This document shows, piece after piece, positions 32,796 through 45,636 of a stretch of 64,000 nucleotides of DNA. The DNA comes from Tricholomella constricta (taxonomy: Eukaryota; Basidiomycota; Agaricomycetes; Agaricales; Lyophyllaceae), in contig JAACJP010000045.1 of NCBI GenBank assembly GCA_013368375.1, positions 1 through 64,000 on the forward strand. The letters are read 5' to 3'. Under the pieces are notes generated by a model. That model had not been told where the DNA came from. It searched no databases and was given only the letters and a program-made list of their open reading frames with translations. Position numbers and translations under genes: made by a program. Numbering within the stretch: the first letter of the stretch is position 1; each line of letters begins with the position of its first letter.

Positions 32796-35320
32796 TGTCA
32801 CGACCACCCCTAAAACCTACAACCCTTACGCTTTCCCACGCATGATCACCGTATATATTATGGCACCACTTCTTTTTGAAGCTCTTACCTCAAGATTACC
32901 AATTGTCACGACTAGTTCCCGTTCTCATTCTCGTTCTCTGGTATTCTCTCAAATCTACTTTGCTTCACAATCATATCACTTGAGCTTCATTCGTTCAAAC
33001 AAGAGGACACAGGGCTACTCTCAATACATTCTCTCTGTGAATTTGTAAGAATAGCTTACATAGTGTAGATAATGCTAGTATACGGTAGAGATGATATAAG
33101 AAAGCTACAATAGCATGATGCTGCAGTGAACATAAGTACTGCAGAATAAGCAATCTTTTGGATATTGGACATGTCCACTTGTCTGTAAAGTGTACCAAAG
33201 TGGTACACTTATGCACTCTCTTTGGAATCCAGCCCACATATTAGACGTAGGCTTGGACCAGTTAGACTAAATTCAAAGCTTGTGTATCCAAGCACATATA
33301 CATTTTTTGATTGACCGTGGCGTAACAATAAATATACTTTGAAATGCATTGCCACACTGCTGCTGTCCTGTCGGAGTGATGAAGTGTCAGTGGAACCAAG
33401 GCTGAAGATTACATCAATACAATTTACTTCTATTACAGGGCATGGAAACCTGCAGGTCTTGCATACTGGTTACGCCACACTGCGGAAGTGACTGAAGTCC
33501 GGGGACATGCCAAATGTCATATACCTGCTCTGTAATGTGATGTCGGTATTTGAACAGGAGCCTACATCGCACACTGCAGAGCGGGGTCACCGGCATTATG
33601 CCTCGTATGTTGGACATGCTATATAGTGTGCTCCGCTGCAAGCATGATATATGTAGTGTGCTCTGCTGCAAGTCCGCGGAGGTGTGTAACAGCACCTGCT
33701 CCGCGGCCTCCTACAGTACTATATAGGCCCACGGCAGCCCTAGTGGGCTTGTTGACACTATGCCAGATGGCTGCACGTAGATGACGTGCTCGTACATTGG
33801 ACATGATATACATAGTGTGCTCATGATATATGTAGCGTACTCCGCTGCAAGTCCGCGGAGGTGTGTAACAGCCCCTGTACTGCAGCCCCAGTGGGTTTGC
33901 TGATACTGTGTCAGATGGCTGCACGTAGATGATGTGCTCGTACATTGGACATGGTATATGTAGTATGCTTCGCTGCAAGTCCGCGGAGGTGTGTAACAGC
34001 ACCTGCTCTGTGGCCCCCTACTGCACCATATAGGCATGCTGCAGTGCTGGGTGTGCCCCACAGGCAACAACCCGCAGAGGTCCGCAGACGTGGGTAATGC
34101 CCTGCTCCGCTGCAAGTCCGCGGAGGTGTGCTGCTCTGTGGCCCCCACAGCACCATATAGGCCTGCTGCAGTGCTGCGTGTGCTCCACAGGCAACACCCC
34201 GCGGACGTCCGCGGACGTGGGTAATGCCCTGCAAGCTCAATGTAATGCAGACATACTATATGTAATGTGCTCCGCTGCAAGTCCGCGGAGGTGTGTAACA
34301 GCACCTGCTCTGTGGCCCCTTATTGCATCATATAGGCCTGCTGCAGTGCTGCGTGTGCTCCACAGGCAACGACCCGCGGACGTCCGCAGACGTGGGTAAT
34401 GCCCTGCAAGCTCAATGTAATGCAGACATACTATATGTAGTGTGCTCCGCTGCAAGTCCGCGGAGGTGTGCTGCTCCGTGGCCCCACAGCACCATATAGG
34501 CCTGCTGCAGTGCTGCGTGTGCTCCACAGGCAACGACCCGCGGACGTCCGCGGACGTGGGTAATGCTTTGCAAGCTCAATGTAATGCAGACATACTATAT
34601 GTAATGTGCTCCGCTGCAAGTCCGCGGAGGTGTGTAACAGCACCTGCTCTGTGGCCCCCAATTGCATCATATAGGCCCGCTGCATTGCTGGGTGTGCTCC
34701 ACAGGCAACGACCCACGGACGTCCGCGGACATGGGCAGTGCCCCGCAAGCCCCCCACCCTGCTGCCCCCCACAGCACCGTATCGGCCCCCTGCAATCCTG
34801 GGTGTGCCCCAGACAACGACCCGCAGACGTCCGCGGACATGGGCAGTGCTCCGCAAGCCCCCCCACCCTGCTGCCCCCCCACAGCACCATATTGACCCCC
34901 TGCAATACTGGGTGTGCTCCACAGACAACGACTCGCGGAGGTCCGCGGACGTGGGTAGTGCCCCGCTAGCCCCCACCTGCTGCCCCCCATAGCACCATAT
35001 AGGCCCGCTGCAGCACCAGCGGGCCCGCTGGTACTGTGCCGGACGACTACATGTAGAGGTCCCGCTGGCACCGTGCCAGACGGCTACATGTAGGGGCCCC
35101 GCTGGCGCTCCAGCGGGCCCGCTGGTGCCGTTAAGTACGCTACAATGTATGGGCCCGCTGGACCGTAGGACACGCTACATTGTAATGCCCCTACCTGCTT
35201 GTCAATGCTCACGACCTCCAAATACCCTTTCGGAGCTCGTCTTCCTTGACAACGTCAGGCCTGTCCATCTCAGTGGTCCCAGAATAACTCTGTAACCAGC
35301 GTGCTCACCAGGTCCTGACA
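32796..35320 (+). repeat. Gypsy-3 5' LTR split by a 2.2-kb insertion
   Basis: The LTR halves are 32796-33003 (TGTCACGACC...) and 35198-35320 (...GGTCCTGACA). Together they align with the uninterrupted solo LTR at 37027-37373, except for 14 bp lost at the breakpoint. The inserted segment is 33004-35197. Gag-like sequence of the same element starts just downstream at 35350. Confidence 0.85.
33004..35197 (+). mobile_element. Palindromic repeat element, locus 2, inserted in an LTR
   Basis: Its left 600 bp (33004-33620) are AT-rich without a gene. From about 33620 it consists of GC-rich units with spacing of about 105-175 bp, homologous to 3183-4152. They contain TCCGCGGA and CGGACGTCCG palindromes and ACATACTATATGT. 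The final 200 bp hold AGCGGGCCCGCT and CTACATGTAG palindromes and the terminal CTACAATGTA/TACATTGTAA pair. The right end, TGCC plus eight bases, coincides exactly with the LTR breakpoint. No protein is evident; long open frames on both strands follow the repeat period. Confidence 0.75.
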
Positions 35321-35349
35321 TAATATCAAGGTCCTCCCACCCACTGGAC

Positions 35350-36016
35350 ATGTCCTCAACAATAGTGGGGCCCAACACCATCGTCCGCTATCAAAATTTC
35401 GAAGGTCCATCCTTCACACAAAGAAGACCTTCACCACCACCTTTCGAAACCTCCCCTGCCTCAACAGGACCCATGATGCAAGGAACCTTCAGATACAACA
35501 GATCCCGGCTGGAACATCACATTGTCCCACCCGGCCAACATGAGGGACTTTTCCTCAGCCAGTCAGGACCCACGACGACTACTACCATGGATCCATCGAA
35601 CGTATTCAACCTGTCCTACCAACTGGCCACCCCCAACTATCCCCCCTTACCACCATTGGCAACGACCTGCGGACCCCCACCTTCAAGTAATCAGACTCCG
35701 GGGTCATACTAGGAGAGGTTGAGGAACCCAGAGATGTTCCAAAGGAGGAACAGGGCTCAGGAGGAAGGACAAGGACGATTCGCACAACAACAAAACCCTT
35801 TTCTACACGGCTCAATCCACGAAAGAATACTCTATGAGAAACCATGGGAATGGATCATCAACCCAGAACACCGGAACAATGGGCCAACCTCATGCTGTTG
35901 ACTATGCAATTACACAAAACACACTGACTACCCCCACAATTGACGGTGTTGTTGCAAATGGGGGGAAACGAAAGAAGACTATGCGCTCTGGCTGGAGAAA
36001 TTCAAATGTCGAATGA
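35350..36016 (+). pseudogene. Gypsy-3 Gag N-terminal remnant
   Basis: It starts 30 bp after the LTR. An open frame of 120 codons (MSSTIVGPNT..., Pro/Thr-rich) ends at a stop near 35710 and is followed by short frames to 36016 that look like the continuing Gag leader (NPEMFQRRNRAQEE). No capsid motif is present in this part. Confidence 0.5.
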
Positions 36017-37026
36017 GGAAAGAAGATTTTCCGATCCCTAAAGTGCGGGACGATGATAGCGCTAGAAGGCCTGTAGGTGCTGTGCACAATAACAAAACAA
36101 CTAACAACTATAGGGGGCGAGAAGTGTTAAAAGTTCCCAAACACGCAAGTGTGCAGGGTTGAAAGGATGGTTTGACGAAGGTAAAGGCGATCCGACTCGT
36201 AATTAGTCGAGCTGACGGCGATGCGACGAATGCGATAGTATGTGATCGTTCCCAGCTGGAACGGGTCAGCGACGCGACTGTTGGTGTCGGTGGCGCGACA
36301 ACGAGACAAACAAAGTTAATACGGAGAACTCACGGGTTCGGGCGAGGAGTACGAGCAGACAGAGACGGTGGTTACGAGTTTACAACAGTAGTGACGGTTG
36401 CAGCGGTTTGCGATGAGTTTATACGATGAGAACGGTTCGGAGACGGTAGAGACGATGGTTTTTGAACTGTTAGCTCTGAATATGAGGGAAAATACGGGCT
36501 GTAATTCACTGGGGCCCTGTAGGTACTACATGGGATTGTTTATATGGTAAGGTCAAATCACCGACCCTTAGTGCGACCATGCAGGTGTTTCACGTTAGGT
36601 TGTCGCCAAGTCTGGTACCACGCAGCGCGTTTCTGAGGACAAGTCGGGTGTGGCGCGTTATTGATCGGATACCAGTGTCGGATCAGATACGTGATCAGGT
36701 AAGTCGGTGATTGCGGAACTCTGTGAGTTAGTCGGATCTGTGCCATGAATAGGAGACGGAATGGCTTTGTCGGTAAAGGCGTTATGGGTAAGGTGCCAAG
36801 TCGGATGTTTGACATTTGACAGACAAACATGCGTAGTCGCTGGTTGACTACACGGTCACTCCGATCCCCGGCGCCCGAGGGCGAGGTCGGCCAAGTCGAG
36901 TAGGTCGCGTTTGGTCAGGAGTTGGTCGGTGAGTTGGTTGGCGAGTCGGTCGGTGTTGTCGCATGCATCTTTGGGTGGTTTACTGTGGTCGGAACGTCAG
37001 GTCGGTGACCAGCCGACGGGGGTGCA
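36017..37026. other. Non-coding interval, no recognised element
   Basis: Enriched in GTCG/GACG words on one strand, with GGTCGG-type repeats near 36890-36960. It separates two parts of gypsy-3-like Gag sequence and could be an unrecognised insertion. No LTR, TIR or ORF was identified. Confidence 0.35.
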
Positions 37027-37378
37027 TGTCACGACCGCCCTCAAACTCACACCCCTCGTACACTTTCCCACGCATGAGCACAGTATATATTATGGCACCA
37101 CTTCTTTTCGAGACCTTACCTCGATATTACCAAATTGTTACGACTAGTCTCTGTTCTCGTTCTTGTTCTCTCTCACTTTCTTGAATCTATTTTGCTTCAC
37201 TCTCATATCGCTTAAGCTTCATTCGTTTGAACAAGCTCTTGCGAACGTCCTTGTCGATGCTCACAACCTCCGAACAACCCTTCAGAGCTCGTCTTCCTCA
37301 ACAACGTCAGGCCTGTCCACCTCGGTAGTCCCGGAATAACTCCGTAACCAGTGTGCTACATCAGGTCCTAACAGTGCA
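37022..37378 (+). repeat. Solo LTR of gypsy-3 family with target duplication GTGCA
   Basis: The LTR is 37027-37373 (347 bp), TGTCACGACC to GGTCCTAACA. It is flanked by GTGCA at 37022-37026 and 37374-37378. A TATATA box is near 37084. It serves as the uninterrupted reference for the split LTR at 32796-35320. Confidence 0.92.
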
Positions 37379-37568
37379 TATCAACGATCTTTCCACATGC
37401 CGATTCAAGAACCCGTTTGCTCCAGAATTGAAACTAAATTCGAAGAACCCCCATGAGCGACAAGCACTGTCAATACGCAGACAGCTTCGGCTCTACTCAG
37501 GAGGATGAACTAGGGGAATGAACCCCCCAGCCAAGAAGGGTTCGAACCCACCGTCATGCTAGGGACAG

Positions 37569-39828
37569 ATGCTTGAAGAGCTCCGACATCCAGTTTCTGG
37601 GGAGCCCACAATTTACAAAGGATCCCCAAAGAGAACACCTCTTTCAGGACCGTTTTCAAGGCCTAACTCGGGTTTTCAAGGCCCACAAAGGACCTTCGCA
37701 ATCCAAGAAAGAGTTCCTCTGAGGGAACCCAAGAATGTTCCCCTACCTCCATCGGAACAGGGAATCCCAACACCGCTATCATATGCCCATAGCTATGAAT
37801 TATGCGAAGAAAATCTGGAAGGAGGAGAGGGAGCACCCCTTAGGGCACGAGAAGACTGGCGCCAAACACCACCTCACCTGGTGAATCAGAACAGGAGGTC
37901 ACCGCAAGGCCCACACCCAATCTCCCCAAGGGAATGACGTGGAAACGGAGGGACCCCAGCCCCGGTCAGAATATAAACATGCTCGACAGAAGGCAATGGG
38001 CACAACAACAATTTCCCCAGTTCGAACAATACAGAACTGCCCACAACCCGGCCCAGCCCCACCGATACCCGGGGGACGACCAAACCCCCAGTACAATGGA
38101 CCACCCCCACAGCCCCAACCACCTCTGGGGCCTCCGGGACCATCTACCCCAAGAGGATCTCAATGGGGTAATGGCCCCGGGGGACCAGGAGGGAGAGGAG
38201 GAGGTTACGGAGGAGGGGGGGAGGCCCAGGTGGAGGTGGAGGAGGTCAAGGAGGATATGGACCACTAAGAGGACCAGGAGGGCCAGGAGGCCCTGGAGGC
38301 CCCGGATGGGGAGGGGAGGCCCAGGATGGGGAGGGGGAGGCCACGGAGGAGGAGGAGGAGGAGGACCACCAGGAAATCCAGGAGGAGGCACCCGGGAGGC
38401 CCCGGAGGCCCTGGAGGCCCTGGAGGCCCCGGATGGAGAGGGGGAGGTCACAGAGGAGGAGGAGGAGGAGGACCACCAGGAAATCCAGGAGGAGGCCACT
38501 TCGCAAACCCTCAACAATCCCCACACCTCCACCACAACAACTCTTAGGCCCAAACCAAAACCTGACCCCGGAACAGTACCGACACCTAAACCTGGAATCA
38601 AAAATTGACATCAGGAAACCAGACCCCTTCACGGGAAAAGAACTGAGGAGATGGAAAACCTTCATCAAGGAATGCCTGGTAATGTTTCAAGCCAAGGTGA
38701 TCACCTACGAACAGGACCACCTGAAGGTGTCATTCGCGAGGACTACTTCCGCCTGCAACTCACGTACAACCCGCAACACTCAATGTTCACGAACTGGGAA
38801 AGATTCATACATGAATTAGGATCACGCTTCGGAATACCAAACTTCAGAGTGGAAGCCGATAACAACATTTCACAGCTGAAAATGAAGGAATGGGAAAAGT
38901 TCACAGCCTTCATCATCAAGTTCGAACAGGAAGCGTACGAAACTGGCTGGAACTGGGTAGCGTTACAGTTCATGCTCCGGAAAGCGCTCCCTCCGCGAAT
39001 GCTCAACGTACTGGCCATCGCACCAAGTCCTGAAACCTACGAAGGTTACCGAGATCTGGTCACTCAAATCGACCGGAGGTACTGGGAACATCGCGTAGAA
39101 AATCCAGAGTTCTACAAACCTCTCTGGGCAAATAATGCGAACGCCTCCAACACCTCCGCACAACCTCTGATCGGACCTTCGGCGTGACCCGCACACCGCA
39201 CGACACTGGAAACGACTCAAGGAAACAGGAATGCACGCTTGAATGCTGAAAGTCATGATCAGGACCCGGACACAGGTAAGGAAGGTAAGGCGCAGGATCA
39301 AGGAATCGCATGGGACGACGAGGAAGCCCTACAAGCCAACAACTTTGGGTTAAGAAGTCAACACGCCCCTGGGTGAAGATCGCTGGAGACGTAAAGCAAC
39401 AAAGGATTCGGGACAAGGCCTGCATCCTATGCAGTGACGTGGAACACTGGATGTGTGACTGCCCAACAGCAAATGCCATGGGTAGAGCCACCTACCTCAT
39501 CGGCGACGACATTTTCGAATTCCATCACAAGGCAGAAGAGGGAAACGCGGAGGCGATTCAGGACTTGCCCAGGCTCTGAATCACGAAGATCTAAAACTGG
39601 ACCTTGACACAAAACTACGCGCAACGACATTATCGACAACGGACACCTGCACTGTAACACTCTCCTCCCACTCATCATTGGCATTTCTAATACACCTTAC
39701 GCCAAACGGAGGAGGAGCAGGACCCGAAAACATGCTTATCGACAGCAGAGCTACCGACAACTTCATGGACTCCGACATGGCAACATCACGTGGGCTCCAC
39801 CTTGAGGAGCTCAACCCAGAATAGTGCA
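37569..39828 (+). pseudogene. Gypsy-3 Gag and start of protease (decayed, truncated)
   Basis: The N-terminal part is Pro-rich, then a Gly-rich repeat region (about 38170-38510, GGAGGCCC units) duplicated once with small changes. Capsid follows in two frames: KPDPFTGKELRRWKTF (about 38620) and NWERFIHELGSRFG to RYWEHRVENPEFY (about 38800-39110). A CCHC knuckle (CILCSDVEHWMCDC) is at about 39420. A protease start near 39733 reads LIDSRATDNF, where Gly of the DSG triad is Arg, so it is inactive. The frame stops at 39822-39824 and the element then ends at the tandem-repeat array. RT and integrase are absent. Confidence 0.75.
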
Positions 39829-42115
39829 GTGGAACTGCACAGAAACTGTTGCACGAGCAGTTCCGAAATCACACCCAAAACCCAGATTGAGTACTGCACA
39901 GAACGTAAAGCAGCGGGTGCATGGACACTCCAGCCGATATCTGGATCGGATAGTGCAGGAGGACTGCACGCAAATTGGGGCACAAGGTATGCAGAATTGT
40001 GCCCGAAACCCGGATTGAGTACTGCACAGAAACTACAGCAGCGGGTGCATGGAAATTCTGGCTGAAGTCCAGATCGGATAGTGCACAGATAGTACAGAAA
40101 CAATCCAGATCGGATAGTACAGGGGAACTCTGGCAGGATGTGCACAGAAACTATGGCTGAACGTGCATGGAAACTAGGTCCAAAACCCGGATTGAGTACT
40201 GGACAAAAACTACAGCAGTGGGTGCATGGAAATTGTGGCCAAAGTCCGGATTGGATAGTTCACGGGTAGTACAGCAACAATCTGTGCACAGAAACTAAGG
40301 CACAACATATGCAGAAATTGTGCCTGAAACCCAGATCAAGTACTGCATGGAAACTACAGCAGCAGGTGCATGAGAATTCTGGCTGATCATGGGATTGGAT
40401 AGTGCACAAATAATACAGCAACACCACAGATTGGATAGCACACAGAATCTAAAGAAGGTGCATCGAAACAATAGCTGGGAGCTGGCTCGGATTGTGCACA
40501 AAAACATACAGCAGGGGGGTTTTTGCTGCCCTTCCCATACTCTCTCAACTTTCCAATGTGGGTTTCCATCTCAGGCCCTAGATGTGTGGTGTTTCTGCAC
40601 ACAATTGTGATGCACAATTGGTGACAATGAATTGTGCACACTGATTAAGCCTGCCTGATCAGTAGGTAAACTGTGCAAACATTGTCTGATCACTTCTGCT
40701 GCAATGTCTCTCAATCCCTGCGAAGTTTGCACAGTTTCTGCACATTATTTTCTATTCTAATTGAGAGAAACAATGTTCTGAAGTAGAAAGTGGATCGAAA
40801 CTGGATGGAAAGCACAGCACAAACCCACAGGACAAAAGTATTGAAAGCTGCAGCATTAAATGCATGGAAGTTCCCAAGAACCATAGCAAATAGAATGCAG
40901 AATTTGCATGGAAGTAACAGTACAAACATGCAATGGGTCAACAAAAGCAGGACAGGCATGCACAGACAATGCACAGAAGTTAAGGCTTACAGTGGAAAGT
41001 GAATAGAAGCCATGGACAGTAATGTTGACTGTTATTTCTGAGCACCTACTGTTGGATGTCTTGGTAGGGTTGCTGCTGTACCATCTATATACTATCCAAT
41101 CCGGACATCCGCTGGAGTTTCTGTGCACCTGCTGCTGTAGTTGCTGTGCAGTACACAATCTAAGTTCTGGGCACGATTTCTGTATACCTTGTCCATGCAG
41201 TTCTACTGCATGATTCAATCCGGATTCTTTCTGCACTATCCGCGCACTATCCGGTCCGGATATTGGCCAGAATTTCCATGCACCTGCTGCTGTGGTTTCC
41301 ATCCAGTACTCAATCCAGGTTTTGGGCGTGATTTCGGAACTGCTCGTGCAACAGTTTCTGTGCAGTTCCAATGCACTATCTAATCCGGATTGTTGCTGTA
41401 CTATCTGTGCACTATCCGATCCATGTATTGGCCAGAATTTCCATGCACCCGCTGCTGTGGTTTCCGTGCAGTACTCAATCCAGGTTTTGGGCGAGATTTC
41501 AGAACTGCTCGTGCCGTTCCCGTGCAGTTCCCCTGCACTATCCGCATCCAGATTGTTGCTGTACTACCCGTGCACAATCCGATCCAGATATTGGCCAGAA
41601 TTTCCGTGCACCTACTGCTTTACTTTCCATGCAGTACTCAATCTGGGTTTTGGGCATGATTTCGGAACTGCTCGTGCAACAGTTTCTGTGCATTTCCCCT
41701 GCACTATCCAGATTTGGATTGTTGCTGTACTACCCATACACAATCCGATTCGGATATCAGCCAGAACTTCTGTGCACCCACTGCTCTAGCTTCTGTGCAG
41801 TACTCAATCCGGGTTTTGAACGCGGTTTCTGTACACGTTCAGCTGTAGTTCCTGTGCACATTCTACCAGAGTTTCCATGCCCTGTCCGGATCTGGATTGT
41901 TGCTGTACTACCCGTGCACTATCCCATCAGGATATTGGCCGGAACATCCGTGCACCTGCTGCTGTACTTTCCATGCAGTACTCAATCCGAGTTTTGGACC
42001 TAGTTTCCATTCACGTTTGCCGTAGCTTCTGTGCACATCCTGCCAGAGTTTCCGTGCACTATCTGGCCCAGAATCCGGCCGTAAATTCCATACAATATCC
42101 CCAGATGGTTTGGCT
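39826..42115. repeat. Inverted pair of tandem repeat arrays, unit about 170 bp
   Basis: The left arm (39826-40500) contains about four units anchored by GATTGAGTACTGCACAG near 39885, 40013 and 40190 and a variant near 40333. The right arm (41040-42110) contains at least five units in reverse orientation, anchored by TTGCTGTACTA near 41390, 41555, 41720 and 41898 (spacing 164-178 bp). The spacer (about 40500-41040) has no repeat and no gene. Open frames in the arms repeat with the unit and are not taken as genes. Confidence 0.8.
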
Positions 42116-42239
42116 ACAGGCTCCATGGCTCTCTGTGGGTGTAGAGAGCCCGCTGCTGCAGTAAACCACAATCCAGTGTATTGAGTCTGCTACTTCATTA
42201 ACAACCACACACTGTACAGAGGTCCACTACAGCACAGAA

Positions 42240-42321
42240 GACCGGCTCGATGCGTCAACTACGGTACACTGTATAGGCCTGCTAGAGCGTCGGTCACATT
42301 ACATTGTAGTGCCCTGCCCTG
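42240..42321 (+). repeat. Third copy of the palindromic-element right terminus
   Basis: About 80 bp align with the ends of the arrays at 4098-4152 and 35140-35197: a GGCCTGCTAG block, then TCACATTACATTGTAGTGCC and eight bases ending in CTG. It lies just right of the inverted tandem arrays and left of the hAT gene. Confidence 0.6.
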
Positions 42322-42419
42322 AACAGCCGTGCCGTTGCTAGGTCTGAGAGTGCCTCTTTGATTGATGGGTGTGTTCTGTGCTTCACTTCGGGTACTTTAT
42401 ACTTACTGAGTCTCTCTAG

Positions 42420-44908
42420 GATGCTACAGGGCACGTTGGATGGCATTGTCAACTGTCAGCCGCGCATGCCAGCCTTGACATCAGCAGGTATGCTTGATTA
42501 TATGATCGAGCTTATTGTTCGCGAAGATGAGGTACATCAAATGGTTTCTTTTGTTGTATACCATACTCACTATGTTATTCTTCAGGCATTTCAGTCAATT
42601 GACGAGGGATCCTTCCGCCAACTCCTCAAGTTCATGCGGCCCTCGCTCCAAGAGACGGACATACCTCACTGCACCAAACTCCATCAAGAGATTGTCCGAC
42701 GTGCTTATGACATCGAGCAGCGGGTTTGCAACCAACTGAAGGATATTCCTGGTAAAGTATCATTTACCTTTGATACGTGGACCTCCGACGCAGGCGATCC
42801 TTTTCTGTCTGTCACGGGACACTATGTGTGGGCCCCAGAAGGTCATCAATGGACTGGACACTTAAAACTGACCAGCTTGCCTTCACGCACCTTGAAGGGA
42901 ACCATTCCAGCTCGAACATTGGGAATGTTCTTGTACGCACCTTCGACTGTTACAACCTTCAGCGAAACATAAGTTCTATTTGAAGTACATCCTCCTAACT
43001 TACTAATTCCTTCAACAATAAGTTGGGCTGGGCTACGGCAGACAATGCACCCAACAACTTCACTGGAATTTGTACTGCAGCTATCGACATCAACAGTATG
43101 CCCGGCCTTACAGAGAAATGGAAGCCTGCTCAGCATTACATAAGGTGAGTACCTTTTTGATCTGACGCAACAAATTCTGATCAAGGTCTTTCAGATGTAT
43201 GGAGCATGCTGTTGACCTTTCGGCCCGCCATTTTGTAGAAATCATCTCGCCCTCAACATGTACGGTCATCAAAAAAATCAAGATGGCATTCAAGAATGCC
43301 AACATTGATCTGGAAGATGAAGGATGCAATCAATGAAAGTCTGACAAGCATTGATGACATCGAGAATGATGAAGACAACGACGAAAGTGATCCCGATGAG
43401 GTAGCCACTCTTCTTAGTTTTGCGGACTCGGTCGGCAAAGCACAGCCTCGGTCAAACAAGTAAGTAACTGACCAATTATCTATATATCATATATTTATAC
43501 CTCCTCACACCTCTTGCCTCTAGATTTGTGCATCTCCTCAAGCCTGCGCTTTCTTCAAGAAGTCTTGCCAGCAGAACAATGTTCTGACACTTCAACTTCT
43601 CCTCTGGATCCGCACTTGATGGGCTTCTATGTATTCATTCCTAGACCGCATGCTAATAGTCCACAAAGTAAATGCAGTTTGGTCATTGACATCATTTTTT
43701 CAAGAGCTAATAGCTTCTGTGCAGGCCGTAAACCATTTCGTCCAACTCACCAATGACAGTGATGAGGTTCCCACACTTTGCAGAAAGTTGTACAGTGATT
43801 TTAGCCTCAGCAAGCAAAATTGGAACAAGCTGGAGCTGATGCACAAGGTTCTAAAGTCCGTCTGATGATAGTTATCACTCCACATTTGCTAATCACCTCG
43901 TAGAATCCTGCCAGCACAAAAGCAGACCTTCTCGAGCTCTCAAGAGCCCACTGTCTTCCGCGTCGTCCCCGTGCTTGAGTTCCTTCAAGAGACCTGGGAA
44001 AACATGGCTGATTTACCAAGGTTCTACGAGGTCGAAGAAGTGTTGCGCAAGGGGCTCACAAACTTAGAAAAGTGGTACTGCAAGGTCACGGATGTCGATG
44101 CTTATTTCATTTGTCTCGGTGAGTCTTGCTCCAAAATATCTTCTGTCTTGTGTTCTTACTCTATTGTAGTGCTCGATCCTAACATCAAGACAGCGTACAC
44201 AGAGGAGAAGTGGAAGCCGGAGTTTCACAAGGCTGGCATGAAGCGTCTGGGTGAAGTTGTAAGTGCCATCACCTTGTCAGTTTTCTGAACTCATTCCTCT
44301 CAGTTCGACACTTACTACATCACACCAACCTCCCCCGAGTCCACCACCAGCCAGAAAGCAACCACTGGTAAGTTTCCTCATCTCTGATCACCCTTCAACC
44401 TTCTCACATCCCACTCAGTGGTCCCTGACAAGTCCGATGGTCAATACAGCTATTTGTAGATCCGAAATGCTGTGTGAGCATGTGTCGACGCCGAGCACAC
44501 CCAGGCCAGCCCTCGCGATGAACTCAAACGCTACCTGGAGAGCCCGTTGGAGAAGGTTGAGAATGTGATTGGTTATTGGGGGTTATGTCATATTACAGAT
44601 GCCGTCGATTCTATTGCTTATTATTGTTCCCACAGAAACATTCCGGTCCATCTCACTACCCTACGCTTGCTCGTCTCACTCGCAATCACCTTGCCATCCA
44701 AGGCTCGGCAACCCCATCAGAACACGTGTTTTCCAGTGGCGGTCTTACCGGAGTTGCACTTCGCAACCGTCTCACCGTCGAGGCCTTTGAGGCCCTGCAA
44801 CTGCTCAAGAGCGCGTACCAAAATGGACACATCAACGTGGGAACTGAGGCTGAGAAACATCTCGAGACCTTGTGGAATTGCATAGATGAAGATTCTGATG
44901 TACTTTGA
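42420..44908 (+). pseudogene. hAT-family transposase, multi-exon, decayed
   Basis: This was a cut-and-paste DNA transposase of the hAT superfamily. Blocks in order are REDE...AFQSIDEGSFRQLL across an intron at about 42531-42585, SFTFDTWTSDAGDPFLSVTGHYV with the first catalytic Asp (about 42765-42830), LKTDQLAFTHLEGNHSS in a shifted frame (about 42860) and GWATADNAPNN with the second Asp (about 43030). Then come HYIRCMEHAVDLSARHF, NDESDPDEV and WSLTSFFQEL. The C-terminal dimerisation region has YPTLARLTRNHLAIQGSATPSEHVFSSGG and RNRLTVEAFEAL (about 44660-44800). The frame is broken at about 42855, 43336 and 44455. The start shown is approximate. Confidence 0.8.
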
Positions 44909-44999
44909 CATGTCGCACGGTAGTTTTTGTTACCGTAATCTCTGTAATGTACTTGTATTGTGCATGTCGACTCAAAATAAACCGATTGTATTTTGTTCG

Positions 45000-45151
45000 A
45001 ACCTTTGTGAACCCCGAACTGAACCTTTCTGGACCTGAACCTGTAGTCCGGTCCAAAGTTTGACATCTCTCTGGACCGAACCTCAAGTCCAGTCCAGAGT
45101 TCGCAAGAATTTCATAAGAACCGGACTGAACCGGATTTGGCATCACTACTG
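45000..45151 (+). repeat. Right terminus of the hAT element
   Basis: Subterminal CTGAACC/GGTTC-type repeats (45000-45135) lead to TTTGGCATCACTACTG ending at 45151. In reverse this is CAGTAGTGATGCCAAA, a hAT-like inverted-repeat end. The matching left end was not found upstream of 42400. Confidence 0.55.
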
Positions 45152-45242
45152 GTGGTCAAACCAAAAAGGTATGCAAGCAGGGTGTCCCAGGGTGGGTAAT
45201 AGTGATGCCGTCACCAGTGTTGAAAAATAAATCTAAAAATAC

Positions 45243-45318
45243 ATTGACCTGGAATCGAACTCAGGACATCAACTTTTTGATGCAGGCAATATACTGCTGG
45301 GCTACATCACGGCGAAGT
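45243..45318 (-). tRNA. tRNA-like sequence with A and B boxes (pseudo-tRNA or SINE head)
   Basis: On the minus strand a TAGCCCAGCAG A box (45304-45294) and an AGTTCGATTCC B box (45261-45251) are spaced as in a tRNA. A CATCA/TGATG stem lies between. The acceptor and T stems do not pair well, so a functional tRNA is unlikely; a decayed tRNA or tRNA-derived SINE is the better reading. The rest of 45152-45636 holds no recognised gene. Confidence 0.35.
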
Positions 45319-45636
45319 ACTGAAAATAGGTAGATGTCAGTCTAAACTCATGCCAACAAGCCCTTCACAATACTAGTGTACTTTCGCATCCCATGGGTCA
45401 AATCTGCGTTGATTTACACTATTTTTTTACAAGGTCAAAAAGTTTTTTTCAAGAAACCAAGGGGAACCTCCTACCCCTAGATCCGGGATTTCCGGCCCGC
45501 CGCCCCCTTGCACTACGTAACATTCAACACCTTTGGTCTATGGCTGGAACACACGGTGTGTTCTCGACGTTTCTTTCATCAGTATACCACCGTATAATAT
45601 TTCGTAGAAAATACCTCACCAGTACAAAATGAGGTA

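Noticed and set aside
36017..37026. A long LTR between the two Gag pieces
   Set aside because: No paired TG...CA ends or target duplication was found; left as unassigned.
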